A program made the position numbers and the translations under genes. The notes under the pieces are model-generated. The model was given only the letters and a program-made list of their open reading frames with translations, was not told the DNA's origin and made no database searches. DNA of 64,000 bases, taken from Budorcas taxicolor. Taxonomy: Eukaryota; Chordata; Mammalia; Artiodactyla; Bovidae. Of this stretch, positions 48,001-59,860 are shown in pieces. Position 1 is the first letter of the stretch. Each line of letters opens with the position of its first letter. Location: contig NC_068935.1 of assembly GCF_023091745.1 (NCBI RefSeq), positions 62,024,724 to 62,088,723 on the forward strand, given 5' to 3'.

Positions 48001-49576
48001 CACTGAATAGGCAAAGGAAAAAGAAGAGCCAGTGGAGGGAAAGTGCACGTTCCTCTTTTCAAATTCTCCCCCAACCAGGGAAAGGCTGGGAGGGAGTGGT
48101 CCCCACGGAGCTGCCAGTGATCCCAGAGCCTGGTGTCCTACCTGCTGACCCTGCCCTCCCCCCACATCTAACCCACTTATTCCTGGGGGCTCCCCAAGGT
48201 TTCTGGGGACCCAACCAGCCACAGTCCCTGCCCTCAAGTCTCTGTCGCTCAGCTCTCGTCCATCCCCTCCTTCCCACTGGTTCCTGGGAGTGGGTTGGGG
48301 TGTCTCTGCACCACGGTGGGGGGGGGGGGTGCTGCTCAGAGAAGAACACACACATCTCCAGGAGACTAAGCAGAACTTGGCCTAAATCTTCACTGAGGAA
48401 GCACATGCTGAGCTGAGGACCCAGGACCACAGCGGGGGAACTCAGACCTGCTGAGCCCATTGACCCAACAAGAACCCTGGGGGGGATCACCTCCACAGCC
48501 CCATCCTCATTTCCAGGCTCCTATGAAATGGACTTGAGCCCCTCCTTGGGGGCTGGTCTCTCCCCCTCTTCACCCTGCTGGTCTCCTGCCTCAGGGAGAC
48601 CCTCTGGCTCCCAGCCAGGACTTCCTGGGACCACCGGGGAAGCCCTTCATGTCCAGGCAGTGGCGGGACCCAAGGGACTCTGTACCTCCTGCCTCACCTG
48701 TACCTCCTGCCTCACCTGTGGTCCCTTTCTCTGCAGCTTCTACTTCATGTGCACCTTCTTCCTCACCTGGGGCTCCTATCTCACCTGACCCCTCAGCCAC
48801 TGCTCCTCTCTGGGTCTGTGCAGGGAAATTGGGCCTATCCTGTGACCCAGCATCAGGGGCCTGGTGCAGGCAGACAACATCCCAGCCCCGCCCCTTGCCT
48901 TCTTTCTCACCTGGGGCTCCTGTGACTTATTTCACCTTCAGCCCCCACTGCCTGTTGAGGAAGAGATCCAGCCCCTGCCCAGGTTGCCTGTGGTAATTCT
49001 GGGGTCAGGTCGCCTGCCCACTTTTTCATATTCTGGGGTCACTGCCTGTGGGATGTGGAGCACACTCCAGAGGCTACCTTGGAGCCCTGGTTGGAGCCTC
49101 AGGGATGCACAGTCCAAGGATGTCCGAGGTCCTCTGTGCTAAGGCCACCGTGTGCTTCCCAGTGCCCCAGGAGAGCCCAGGCGGATGAGGACAAAGGCCT
49201 TGGGGTCTCTGTGAAGGGCCAATGGCTGGATCGGGAGAGCATTTGAGGTGTCAGTCAGTGTTGCCGCTAGGGGACCTGCTTAGGGAGAGCTTGAGGTGGC
49301 AAGGCTTGGAGCCTCCAAAAGCAACAGGTACACCCACTGGCCCTCCAGAGCAAAGTGGCTTCCATCAGTAACTGTCCCAATTGTAAGGGGTGGGGTACTG
49401 GAAAGAGGACCCTAATAACAGGCCCCACCCTACACTCATATTCTGCCCTCAAGAAGCCTGGACTCTCTTAACCAGACACAAGTTCGCTGTTTCCAAGCCA
49501 AGAGCCCCATTACACCTCCTTACACTTGAAAGCCTGACCCACGGCAGTCGCTGCATTAGAAATGTGTAGGCTTCGG
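45041..49576. other. GC-rich stretch without a recognised gene
   Basis: No repeat family recognised over 4.5 kb, unlike most of the window. Open frames are frequent because of base composition: 231 codons at 45565-46260 (+), 201 at 46468-47073 (+), 166 at 46764-47264 (-), 167 at 47913-48416 (+). They overlap antisense frames of similar length and contain no domain I know. A doublet of 'acctcctgcctcacctgt' lies at 48685-48720, and a G10 run near 48320. Exons of an unknown gene could be hidden here. Confidence 0.4.
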
Positions 49577-50239
49577 GTTCCGTTCAGTTCAGTTCAGTCG
49601 CTCAGTCATGTCCAACTCTTTGCGACCCCATGGACTGCAGCTTGCCAGGCCTCCCTGTCCATTACCAACTCCAAGAGTTTACTCAAACTCATGTCCATTG
49701 ACTCAGTGATGCCATCCAACCATCTCATCCTCTGTCATCCCCTACTCCTCTCACCTTCAATCTTTCCCAGCATCAGGGTCTCTTCAAATGAGTCAGCTCT
49801 TCGCATCAGGTGGCCAAAGTATTGGAGTTTCAGCTTCAATGTCAGTCCCTCCGATGAACACTCAGGACTGATTTCCTTTAGGATGGACTAGTTGGATCTC
49901 CTTGCAGTCCAAGGGACTTCCAAGAGTCTTTTCCAACACCGCAGTTCAAAAGCATCAATTCTGTGCTCAGCTTTCTTTGTAGTCCAACTCTCACATCCAT
50001 ACGTGACCACTGGAAAAACCATAGCAACGGACCTTTGATGGCAAAGTAATGTCTCTGCTTTTTAATATGCTATCTAGGTTGGTCATAACTTTCCTTCCAA
50101 GGAATAAGTGTCCTTTAATTTCATGGCTGCAATCGCCATCTGCAGTGATCTTGGAGCCCAGAAAAATAAAGTCAGCCACTGCTTCCACTATTTCCCCATC
50201 CATTTGCCATGAAGTGATGGGACTGGATGCCATGATCTT

Positions 50240-52950
50240 CGTTTTCTGAATGTTGAGCTATAAGCTAACTTTTTCACTCTCCTCTTTCACTTTCATCAAG
50301 AGGCCCTTTAGTTCTTATTCACTTTCTGCCATAAGGGTGGTGTCATCTGCATATCTGAGGTTATTGATATTTCTCCTGGCAATCTTGATTCCAGCTTGTG
50401 CTTCTTCCAGTCCAGCGTTTCTCATGATGTACTCCGCACATAAGTTAAACAAGCAGGGTGACAATATACAGCCTTGACGTACTCCTTTTCCTATTTGGAA
50501 CCAGTCTGTTGTTCCATGTCCAGTTCTAACTGTTGCTTCCTGACCTGCAAACAGGTTTCTCAAGAGGCAGATCAGGTGGACTGGTATTCCCATCTCTTTC
50601 AGAATTTTGCACAGTTTATTGTGATCCACACAGTCAAAGGCTTTGGCATAGTCAATAAAGCAGAAATAGATGTTTTTCTGGAACTCTCTTGCTTTTTCGA
50701 TGGTCCAGCAGATATTGGCAATTTGATCTCTTGTTCCCCTGCTTTTTCTAAAACGAGCGTGAACATCTGGAATTTCACAGTCCACATATTGCTGAAGCCT
50801 GGTTTGGAGAATTTTAAGCATCACTTTAGTAGCATGTGAGATGAGTGCAACTGTGCAGTAGTTTGAGCATTCTTTGGAATTACCTTTCTTTGGGATTGGA
50901 ATGAAAACTGACCTTTTCCAGTCCTGTGGCCACTGCTGAGTTTTCCAAATTTGCTGGCATATTGAGTGCAGCACTTTCACAGCATCATCTTTCAGGATTT
51001 GAAATAGCTCAACTGGAATTCCATCACCTCCACTAGCTTTGTTCGTTGTGATGCTTCCTAAGGCCAACTTGACTTCACATTCCAGGATGTCTGGCTCTAG
51101 GTGAGTAATCACACCATCATGATTATCTTGGTCGTGAAGATCTTTTTTGTACCCAAAATCACTGCAGATGATGAGTGCAGCCATGAAATTAAAAGACACT
51201 TACTCCTTGGAAGAAAAGTTATGACCAACCTAGACAGCATATTCAGAAGCAGAGACATTAATTTGCCGACTAAGGTCTGTCTAGTCAAGGCTATGGTTTT
51301 TCCTGTGGTCATGTATGGATGTGAGAGTTGGATTGTGAAGAAGGCTTAGTGCTGAAGAATTGATGCTTTTGAACTGTGGTGTTGGAGAAGACTCTTGGGA
51401 GTCCCTTGGACTGCAAAGAGATCCAATCAGTCCATTCTGAAGATCAGCCCTGGGATTTCTTTGGAAGGAATGATGCTAAACCTTAAACTCCAGTACTTTG
51501 GCCACCTCATGTGAAGAGTTGACTCATTGGAAAAGACTCTGATGCTGGGAGGGATTGGGGGCAGGAGGAGAAGGGGACGACAGAGGATGAGATGGCTGGA
51601 TGGCATCACTGACTCGATGGACGTGAGTCTGAGTGAACTCTGGGAGTTGGTGATGGACAGGGAGGCTTGGCGTGCCGCGATTCATGGGGTCGCCAAGAGT
51701 CGGACACGACTGAGTGACTGAACTGAACTGAACTCTGTGTATTCTTGCCTCCTCTTCTTAATATCTTCTGCTTCTTTTATGTCCCTACCATTTCTCTCCT
51801 TTATTGAGCCCATCTTTGCATGAAACATTCCCTTGGTATCTCTAATTTTCTTGAAGAGATCTCTAGTCTTTCTCTTTCTATTGTTTTCTTGTATTTCATT
51901 GCACTGATCACTGAGGAAGGCTTTCTTATTCTCCTTGCTATTCTTTGGAACTCTGCATTCAAATGGGTATATCTTTCTTTTTCTCCTTTGCTTTTTGCTT
52001 CTCTTCTTTTCACAGATGTTTGTAAGGCCTCCCCAAACAGCCGTTTTGCTTTTTTGCATTTCTTTTCCATGGGTATGGTCTTGATCCCTGTCTCCTGTAC
52101 AATGTCATGAACCTCCATCCATAGTTCATCAGGCACTCTGTTTATCAGATCTAGTCCTGTAAATCTATTTCTCACTTCCACTGTATAGTCATCAGTGATT
52201 TGATTTAGGTCATACCTGCATAGTCTAGTGGTTTTCTCCACTTTCTTCAATTTCAATCTGAATTTGGCAATAAGGAGTTCATGATCTGAGCCACAGTCAG
52301 CTCCCAGTCTTGTTTTTGCTGACTGTATAGAGCTTCTCCATCTTTGGCTGCAAAGAATATCATCAATCTGATTTCGGTGTTGACCATCTGGTGATGTCCA
52401 TGTGTAGAGTCTTCTCTTGTGTTGCTGGAAAACGGTGTTTACTATGACCAGTGCGTTCTCTTGACAGAACTCTATTAGCCTTTACCCTGCTTCATTCTGC
52501 ATTCCAAGGCCAAATTTTCCTGTTACTCCAGGTGTTTCTTGACTTCCTACTTTTGCATTCCAGTCCCCTATAATGAAAAGGACATCTTTTTGGGGTGTTA
52601 GTTCTGGAAGGTCTTGTAGGTCTTCATAGAACTATTCAACTTCAGCTTCTTCAGCATTACTGGTCAGGGCATAGACTTGGATTACCGTGATACTGAATGG
52701 TTTGCCTTGGAAAGGAACAGAGATCATTCTGTCGTTTTTGAGATTGCATCCAAGTACTGCATTTTGGACTCTTTTGTTGACTGATGGCTACTCCATTTCT
52801 TCCAAGGGATTCCTGCTCACAGTAGTAGACACAATGCTCATCTGAGTTAAATTCACCCATTCCAGTCCATTTTAGTTTGCTGATTCCTAGAATGTCGATG
52901 TTCACTCTTGCCATCTCCTGTTTGACCACTTCCAATTTGCCTTGATTCAT
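50240..52950 (-). pseudogene. BovB endonuclease/reverse transcriptase, broken
   Basis: 52657-52950 gives the endonuclease start (NQGKLEVVKQEMARVNIDILGISKLKWTG), with frames broken after it. 51801-52256 gives the endonuclease-RT linker (KLKKVEKTTRLCRYDL). 50315-51199 holds the RT core, with NKASGGDGIPVELFQ, FCFIDYAKAFDCVDH, GVRQGCILSPCLFN and an intact YADDT box. A TAA right after YADDTTLMAESE (about 50312-50314) ends it, and the inserted BovB piece separates the linker from the RT. The first residues of the 294-codon frame come from that insert and are not BovB protein. Confidence 0.87.
51155..51735 (+). mobile_element. BovB 3' fragment inserted in opposite orientation
   Basis: About 580 bases of plus-strand BovB 3' end, from 'tcactgcagatg' to a GAACTGAACTGAACT tail, placed within the minus-strand BovB. 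The host reads ...TTTTTTGTACC before it and CTGTGTATTC after it. By comparison with the uninterrupted BovB at 34420-34460, a few host bases (about six) are missing and there is no clear target-site duplication. Confidence 0.85.
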
Positions 52951-53495
52951 GGACCTAACATTCCAGGTTCCTATGCAATATTGCTCTTTACCACATCAAA
53001 CCTTGTTTCTATCACCAGTCCCATCCACAACTGGGTATTGTTTTTACTTTGGCTCCATCCCTTCATTCTTTTTGGAGTTATTTCTCCACTGATCTCCAGT
53101 AGCATATTGGGCACCTACCGACCTGGGGAGTTCATCTTTCAGTGTCCTATCTTTTTGCCTTTTCATACTGTTCATGGGGTTCTCAAGGCAAGAACACTGA
53201 AGTGGTTTGCCATTCCCTTCTCCATTGGACCACATTCTATCAGACCTCTCCACCATGACCCACCCATCTTGGGTGGCCCCACACGGCATGGCTTAGTTTC
53301 ATTGAGTTAGACAAGGCTGTGGTCCATGTGATCAGATTGGCTAGCTGTCTGATTGTGGTTTCAGTCTGTCTGTCCTCTGATGCCCTCTCTCAGTGCCTAC
53401 CGTCTTACTTCGCTTTCTCTTACCTTGGATGCAGGGTATCTCTTCACGGCTGCTCCAGCAAAGCACAGCTGCTGCTCCTTACCTTGGACATGGGT

Positions 53496-53800
53496 ACCAT
53501 TTATTATACAATTCCATTTACATAAAACTCTAGAAAATGCAAACTACCTTACAGTGACAGAAAGCAGATCAGTGGTTGCTTAGGACAAGTGAAGCAAGAA
53601 GAGAAAGACAAAAAGGACTACAAAGGGACATGAGGAACCTTTGAGAGTAATAGATATCTTTATTACCTTGATTGTAGTGATGGTTTCATGAATATATATA
53701 TATATGTCAAACCTTATCAGATAGTGCAGTTTGAACATTTCCAGGTTATTGTTTGCCAAATATACCTCAAAGGGGCTTTAAAAAAAAACCTACAAGTAAG
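53496..53800 (+). mobile_element. old L1 3' end
   Basis: Contains 'gacagaaagcagatcagtgg' and 'ccttgattgtagtgatgg', characteristic of 3' ends of old mammalian L1 (L1M) elements, ending in an A-rich stretch. A (TA)n patch lies at 53692-53706. Confidence 0.6.
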
Positions 53801-53809
53801 TAATAAAGA

Positions 53810-54288
53810 GACAAACTACCCATAAATGTGAGCAAGTTATTGAACCAACACTTTACAAAGTAAGATACAGAAGTGGCCAGTAAGCACATAAAGACATCAC
53901 ACGCAACATAATTAGTCATCAAGGAGATCATAATTAAAATCACAATGAATTACCACTTCATACCCACTTAAATGGCTAAAAATAAAGGCTGACAACCCCA
54001 AATGCAGAGGAGGATTGAAAAGGAATTCTCATACACATCTGGTGGGAACATAAATTGTACAACCACTTCAGAGAATATTCTGGCAGTTTCTTATAAAACA
54101 ATTCTCTTTTGTGGCAGTTCCCTTTCTAGGTAGTTATCCAACTAAATGAAAGCATATGTCTACACAAGGTTGTACACAAGTGTTCATGGTAGTTTTATTT
54201 ATAACACTCCAAAATGGGAACAGCTCAGATCATAAACTGGTGAATGAATAAAAATCAACTCAAATATATTCAGACAATGGGATACTGC
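53810..54288 (+). mobile_element. old L1 fragment, first part
   Basis: Degraded end of ORF2 of an L1M-type element, running up to 'caatgggatactg', where a BovB interrupts it. The sequel starts at 55124 ('atggaatactac'). Confidence 0.6.
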
Positions 54289-55123
54289 TGTTGTTCAGTC
54301 ACTAAGTCATGTCTGACTCTTAGTGACCCCATGGACTGCAGCACGCCAGGCTCCCCTGAACTTCACTATCTCCTGGAATTTGCTCAGATTCATGTTCACT
54401 GAGTCAGTGATGCAATCCAACCATCTCATCCTGTCATCCCCTTCTCCTCTGCCCTCAATCATTCCCAGGATCAATGTCTTTTCCAATGAATCGGCTCTTC
54501 TCATCAGGTGGCCGAAGGATTGGAGCTTCAGCATCAGCCCTTCCAATAAATATTCAAGGTTGATTTCCTTTAAGATTGACTGGCTTGTGTTCCTTGCTGC
54601 CAAGGGACTCTCAAGAGTCTTCTCTGGCACCACAATTCAAAGACATCAATTCATCAGTGTTCAGCATTCTTTATGGTCCGACTCTCATATCTGTACATGA
54701 CTACTGGAAAAACCATAGCTTTGACTATGTGGACCTTTGTCTGCAAAGTGATATCTCTGCTTTTTAATAAGCCATCTAGGTTTATCATAGCTTTCCTTCC
54801 AAGGAGCAAGCATCTTTTCATTTCATGGCTTCAGTCAAAGCCCACAATGATTTTGGAGCCTAAGAAAATAAAATATGCCCCTGTTGCCACTTTTCCCCCT
54901 TTTATTTGCCATGAAGTGATGGGACTGGATGCCATGATCTTAGGTTTTTGAATGATGAGTTTCAAGTCAGCTTTTTCACTCTCCTCTTTCACCATCATCA
55001 AGAGGCTCTTTAGTTCCTCTCCACTCTCTGCCATTAGAGTGGTATCATCTGCATACCTGAGGTTGTTGATATTTCTCAGTCTTGATTCCAGCTTGTGATT
55101 CATCCAACCTGGCATTTCACAAG
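54289..55123 (-). mobile_element. BovB 3' part inserted in old L1
   Basis: Minus-strand BovB 3' end starting with a TTG tail, about 830 bases. The flanks ATGGGATACTGC (54277-54288) and ATGGAATACTAC (55124-55135) look like a decayed target-site duplication. The minus-strand frame 54831-55115 carries a YADDTTLMAES box. Frames are otherwise broken. Confidence 0.8.
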
Positions 55124-55210
55124 ATGGAATACTACTCAGTAATTAAAGGAAAGAAGCAACACTTTAAACAACATAAATAAATCATCATACTGAATGAAGG
55201 AAACCAGACA

Positions 55211-55391
55211 CTGTTGGCTCAGATGGTAAAGAATCTGCCTGCAATGCAAGAGAACTGAGTTCAATTCCTGGGTTGGGAAGATCCCCTGGAGAAGGGAATG
55301 GCTACCACTCCAGTATTCTTGCCTGGAAAATTCCATGAACAGAGGGGCTTCGTGGGCTACAGTCCATGGGGTCACAAAGAGGCAAACATGA
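55211..55391 (+). mobile_element. Bov-tA SINE
   Basis: Plus strand, with the head 'ggctcagatggtaaagaatc'. CAGACAC repeats at 55204-55210 and 55392-55398 may be its target-site duplication. Confidence 0.82.
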
Positions 55392-55528
55392 CAGACACAA
55401 AATAGTACATACCATGTGATTCCATTTATATGAAGTTCTCAAATTGGTGAAAGTAATCTAAGATGGAAAAACTTTAGAACACCAGTTGCCCCTATGTTGA
55501 ATTGTGGTGGGAACTGACGGTGAATGAA

Positions 55529-55746
55529 GTGCTTCCCAGGTGGCTCAGTGGTAAAGAATCGGCCTGCCAATGCAGAAGACACAGATGTGGATTTGATCCG
55601 TGGGTCGGGAAGATCCCCTGGAGGAAGAAATGGCAATCCACTCCAGTATTCTTGCCTGGAAAATCCAATGGGCAAAGCAACCTGGTGGGTTACAGTCCAT
55701 GGCATCCCACAGAGTCAGACATGACTTAGCAACTGATGACACACAC
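55529..55746 (+). mobile_element. Bov-tA SINE
   Basis: Plus strand with a tRNA-like head ('ggtggctcagtggtaaagaa'), BovA body and ACACAC tail. No clear target-site duplication. Confidence 0.85.
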
Positions 55747-55940
55747 ACGCTGACTGGGAATGGGCACAAGGGAAATTTCTAGGATGTTGATAATGTTCAG
55801 TATCCTGACAAGAGTTTAGAGTATGTTTATCAAAACTCACTGCATGGGGCACTTAAAATTTGGGCATTTCACTGTATGTAAATTTTACCTCCAAAAAACA
55901 GAAAATAACAGTAAACAGGTATGCTAGGTAATGCTAGGTA

Positions 55941-56662
55941 GAGCCTCTTGATGAAAGTAAAAGAGGAGAGTGAAAAAGTTGGCTTAAAGCTCAATATTCA
56001 GAAAACTAAGATCATGGCATCCGGTCCCATCACTTCATGGGAAATAGATGGAGAAACAGTGGAAACAGTGGCTGAATTTATTTTTAGAGGCTCCAAGATC
56101 ACTGCAGATGGTGATTGCAGCCATGAAATTAAAAGACACTCCTTAGAAGGAAAGTTATGACCAACTTAGACAGCATATTAAAAAGCAGAGACATCACTTT
56201 GTCAACAAAAGTCAGTCTAGTCAAGGCTATGGTTTTTCCAGTAGTCATGTATGGATGTGAGAGTTGGACTATAAAGAAAGCTGAGCACAGAATTGATGCT
56301 TTTGAACTGTGATGTTGGAGAAGACTCTTGGGAGTCCCTTGGACTGCAAGGAGATCCAACCAGTCCATCCTATGGGAGATCAGTCCTGGGTGTTCATTGG
56401 AAGGACTGATGTTGGAGCTGAAACTCCAGTACTTTGGCCACCTGATGCGTAAAGCTGACTCATTTGAAAAGACCTTGATGCTGGCAAAGTTTGAGGTTAG
56501 GAGGAGAAGGGGACAACAGAGGATGAGATGGTTGGATGGCATCACTGACTCAATGGACATGGGTTTGGGTAGGTTCCAGCAGCTGGTGATGGACAGGGAG
56601 GCCTGGTATGCTGCAGTTCGTGGGGTCGAAACGAGTCGGACATGACTGAGTGACTGAACTGA
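55941..56662 (+). mobile_element. BovB 3' part
   Basis: Plus-strand BovB 3' end of about 720 bases (GLKLNIQKTKIMASGPITSWEIDGETVETVAEFIF in the frame at 55948-56160), ending GACTGAACTG. The flanks on both sides contain AGGTAATGCTA, which is either the target-site duplication or part of the short tandem repeat on the right. Confidence 0.83.
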
Positions 56663-56728
56663 GGTAATGCTATGCAGTAAACAGGTATGCTAGGTAATGC
56701 TATGCAGCTCTAGGTAATGCTATGCAGG
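56663..56728. repeat. short tandem repeat beside BovB
   Basis: AGGTAATGCTATGCAG occurs three times, starting at 56663, 56692 and 56713. The single diverged copies at 55925-55940 lie on the other side of the BovB. Confidence 0.75.
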
Positions 56729-57600
56729 CTGGAGTGTTAAGGTGTGAAATGTGCTTGTATGTCTGCAACTTACTTTGAAATGGATTGGTAATATAAGGAT
56801 GACCATGCAATTATGCCAGCAATTATGGCATAATGCTAATTGTACAATATTGGTGGTTGGTACATGGGTACACATCTTTCAGTTGATCTGTATGTTGCAA
56901 AGCTTTCATAATAAAATGTGGTAGGTAAATAAGAAAGGCAGCATGTAGTTAATAAAATTGCTACAAGAATATTTAAGAAGTTGTTTATAATCATTATCAC
57001 TAATAAAATAAATGTATATTAATAAAAAATGAAAAGTTAGACTGTGTCCTTCAAACTCAGTTTCAGTGCCCAGCTTCATCCTTTCAGTGTGGCTCTTTTT
57101 CCCTTGGCTTACTCCAACATTTTTCTTTTGATACTAGAATATGCCTAATTGGTTCCTATCACAGGGAATTTGCACTTGCTGTTCCTTTTGACGCTCTTCC
57201 TATCAACAACCTTCACGCTGAGTTCTTCTTGTAATTCAAGTCTCATATCAACCATAGCCTCACTGAAGTTTCCCTCCCACCACTCCCAAACACCACCCTA
57301 AATGATGTTCTTCACAGTTCTTATTCTTATGCATTGTTTGTTGACCCTTGTTTATTATTGTTTTATGACCTTTATGAAACAGGAATTTTCAAGAAAGCAT
57401 GGATGGGCTTAGAACACTGCAGAGCACTGCAGCTTCTTAGATCTTCGTTGACTGGCAGATATTCATCTGGAAGCAGCTGTCAATACTTGCAGCACCCCTG
57501 ATCCAAGAATCCTGTTCTTTTCATAGTATGACCTGCTATTTTGAAATTTACTCAAATGTGTTTCCCTTCCATCTTTACTGAAGCACGTGAGCATGCACGT

Positions 57601-57641
<41 letters not shown>

Positions 57642-57984
57642 TTCACAGGAGCCCTTGGGAGCCGAATGCACGCCCCCCTGATAGCAAGGATGTAGCCTGG
57701 TTTTGCTCACAGTTGCATTCTCAGTATCTGGCACTGCTAGGGCTCACAAAACCTTGCATGAATGAGTGAGGCACTTTGATCCCTCCAGTGAAGGCTGGCT
57801 TTGCTCTGCCTCGCCCTCCCTTCTCATCCCCCCCCACCCATATTCCCGTTCTAAAGGCGCCCAAGAGGGAGGGGCCCTGTCCATTTCTTCGTTCCCTCCT
57901 TCGTAGGCTTGTCAGTTCATTCGCTAGTTCACTCATTCATTCACTCATTAGTACTCTCATTCCACGCCTCCTGCCTCCACCGAA
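56729..57984. other. gene-free stretch upstream of the CpG island
   Basis: 56729-56940 resembles the end of an old interspersed repeat. The rest has no gene. An (AC)n microsatellite lies at 57603-57640. GC content rises from about 57780 on. Confidence 0.45.
57603..57640. repeat. (AC)n microsatellite
   Basis: About 19 AC units with one AAAC interruption. Confidence 0.93.
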
Positions 57985-58700
57985 GCTTCTGGCCTGCGCT
58001 CGCTGCTCCCCCAGGGTCTGACCTGACCCTCCCCAAACCCGGGCTTAGCCACGCCCCCTTCCCGTCCCGCCCCCTCTCTGGGCCAATCGGGACCGGCGGG
58101 CCGGGCAGGGCCGGAGTCGGGGCGGGGCCTAGCCCTCCCACTACCCACGGCGGCGCCCGCGGCTCCGGAAACGCGCCGCTGGGCTGCTGGGCTCAGCAGT
58201 ACGCTAGCTGCTCCGTGGCGCTTCCTGCCACGCGAGGCCTGGGCCTCGCCAGCGCTGCTCCATCAAGGGCCGTGCGTCGGCCGCCGCCAGGCTAGGGTGA
58301 GCGTGCGGGCCATAAGAGGATGTGCGCGGGGCCCGGGAGGGTGCGCGAGGCCAAGATGAGCGTGCGGGCCGCAAGAGGATGTGCTGGGGACCGCGGATGA
58401 GTGTGCGGGGCCCGGGTGATCGCTTGGGCCGCGGGAGGATGTGCAGGGGGCGGCCCAGGAGAGTGTGCAGAACTGGGGTGAGTGTTCCAGAAAGTGTGCG
58501 GGGGAGGGAGGGCAGAAGGCGGCCAAGCTTTGTTGGGGAGGAGCGTTTGTGTTCCAGCGGGAAGCTGCTCTGCCCTGGGGCCAGCTGGAGAGGGGCACGG
58601 GTCCGAGATGGCGGGTATGGGGAGGCCGAAGGCCTTCCCGCGGCGGGCAGGGGGCGATGGTTAGGGGTGGGAATCGCTGGACGTGCCGAGGCCTACGCTG
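57985..58700 (+). promoter_or_regulatory. CpG island, probable promoter and first exon of an unidentified gene
   Basis: The only dense cluster of CG dinucleotides in the window. It has CCAAT at 58083-58087, a GC box GGGGCGGGGC at 58119-58128, and no TATA box, as is typical for a broadly expressed mammalian promoter. About 170 bases after the GC box, CTAGG|GTGAGC at 58296/58297 is a plausible splice donor, which would give a short non-coding first exon on the plus strand. The GC-rich repeats that follow (TGAGYGTGCGGG at 58298, 58356 and 58398) would be intronic. No downstream coding exon was recognised by 64 kb, so the gene product is unknown. Direction and exon are inferred; a divergent transcript is possible. 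Confidence 0.6.
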
Positions 58701-59119
58701 CTTTGGGGTGACACTAAGGGATGGGAACCGGCCACTATGAAAAGAGGGAGATCTCCCGCCCCAAGCGCGGAGAAGGCCGACTGGAAGAGGGCGTTGTGTG
58801 GGGGAGTGTGTGTTAAAGGGCTTTTCCCCCCATCTGGGGGAGGTTCTGAGACGCTGTACTGGGGACAGTTGCTGCTATACTGGGGATGGTTCTTGCAGGC
58901 GGAGTCCCTCTTTTCCTTTTAGGAAGGGGTCGAGCCTCGGCTTGACAGGGAGAATGAGGGGGTAGCCTAGAGCCCAAGGGCTGTGAGGGAGGGGGAGGGG
59001 CAGCCCTTGCTGGGTGAAAAAACGAGCCCAAGGCCCGGGATCTGAACAAAGGTTTTTCTGTCGCCCTTCTCGGGCTACATCTCCCTCTCCAGTGCCCACC
59101 ACCAAACTCCTTTGCTGCC
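58701..59119. other. flank of CpG island; no gene
   Basis: GC-rich, CpG content falling. No coding frame recognised. Confidence 0.45.
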
Positions 59120-59318
59120 TGATGCTGGGAGGGATTGGGGGCAGGAGGAGAAGGGGACGACAGAGGATGAGATGGCTGGATGGCATCACCGACTCGATGG
59201 ACGTGAGTTTGAGTGAACTCCGGGAGTTGGTGATGGACAGGGAGGCCTGGCGTGCTGTGATTCATGGGGTTGCAAAGAGTCGGGCACGACTGAGCGACTG
59301 AACTGAACTGAACTGAAC
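59120..59318 (+). mobile_element. BovB 3' fragment
   Basis: Plus-strand BovB 3' end of about 200 bases (MLGGIGGRRRRGRQRMRWLDGITDSMDVSLSELRELVMDREAW in frame), with a GAACTGAACTGAACTGAACT tail. Little mutated, so relatively young. Confidence 0.87.
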
Positions 59319-59397
59319 TAGTCTATATTTGGTTGATTAATTACATGTCTTTTTTCATCCTCCCCCACAACACAGTCGCCTGCGGCAGAAAGCCCGT

Positions 59398-59478
59398 GGT
59401 ACCTTTCACCACCACCACACCCCGCCCCCCCCACCCTCCCCCCCCCACCCTCCCACCCTCCCCCCCCCCACCCCCCCG
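59398..59478. repeat. C-rich simple repeat
   Basis: About 80 bases of CCACC/CCCCCC with almost no G on the plus strand. Confidence 0.9.
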
Positions 59479-59860
59479 CCACTGGCCCTCTTCCCAGAGG
59501 TCCCACTCTGTTCCAATTGACACCCTCCAACCAGCGTTGGCCCAGCTGGGGGCCATCAGCCCCCTCTAGACTCCTTGGTCAGTGAAATATTTCCTCTTCA
59601 ACCTCAGACTTGACATTTTTCTTTTACCAAAGGATTTCAGATGGGCTTGCTAGAATAGCACCCCCTCTAGGTACTAATGCTGCCTCACTCCATCCCCCAT
59701 CCTCCCTCCCCCTCTGGGCCTTTAAGTCGAAGCAGCTTGCACAGTACCTGGCACAGTCCAATCCATTCTCTCAAAATGTCTTAGGATCTGCATTTAGAAT
59801 TCTATTGAACACTTATTTTCAGCCTTCTTTGGGTCAGAGACCCCTTAGCAAATCATTGCT

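Larger units (their letters stand above)
49577..53495 (-). mobile_element. nearly full-length BovB, interrupted by an opposite BovB piece
   Basis: Minus strand, starting at the 3' tail (TTCAG)n at 49577 and running through RT, endonuclease and 5' region to about 53495. Removing the plus-strand insert at 51155-51735 leaves about 3.3 kb, close to the roughly 3.2-kb full length of the family. The 5' limit is approximate, and no flanking duplication was found. Confidence 0.87.
55124..55905 (+). mobile_element. old L1 fragment, second part (3' end)
   Basis: Continues the L1 from 54288 to its 3' UTR ('atttcactgtatgtaaattt') and an A-rich end near 55905. It carries two Bov-tA insertions (55211-55391 and 55529-55746). 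Confidence 0.6.
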
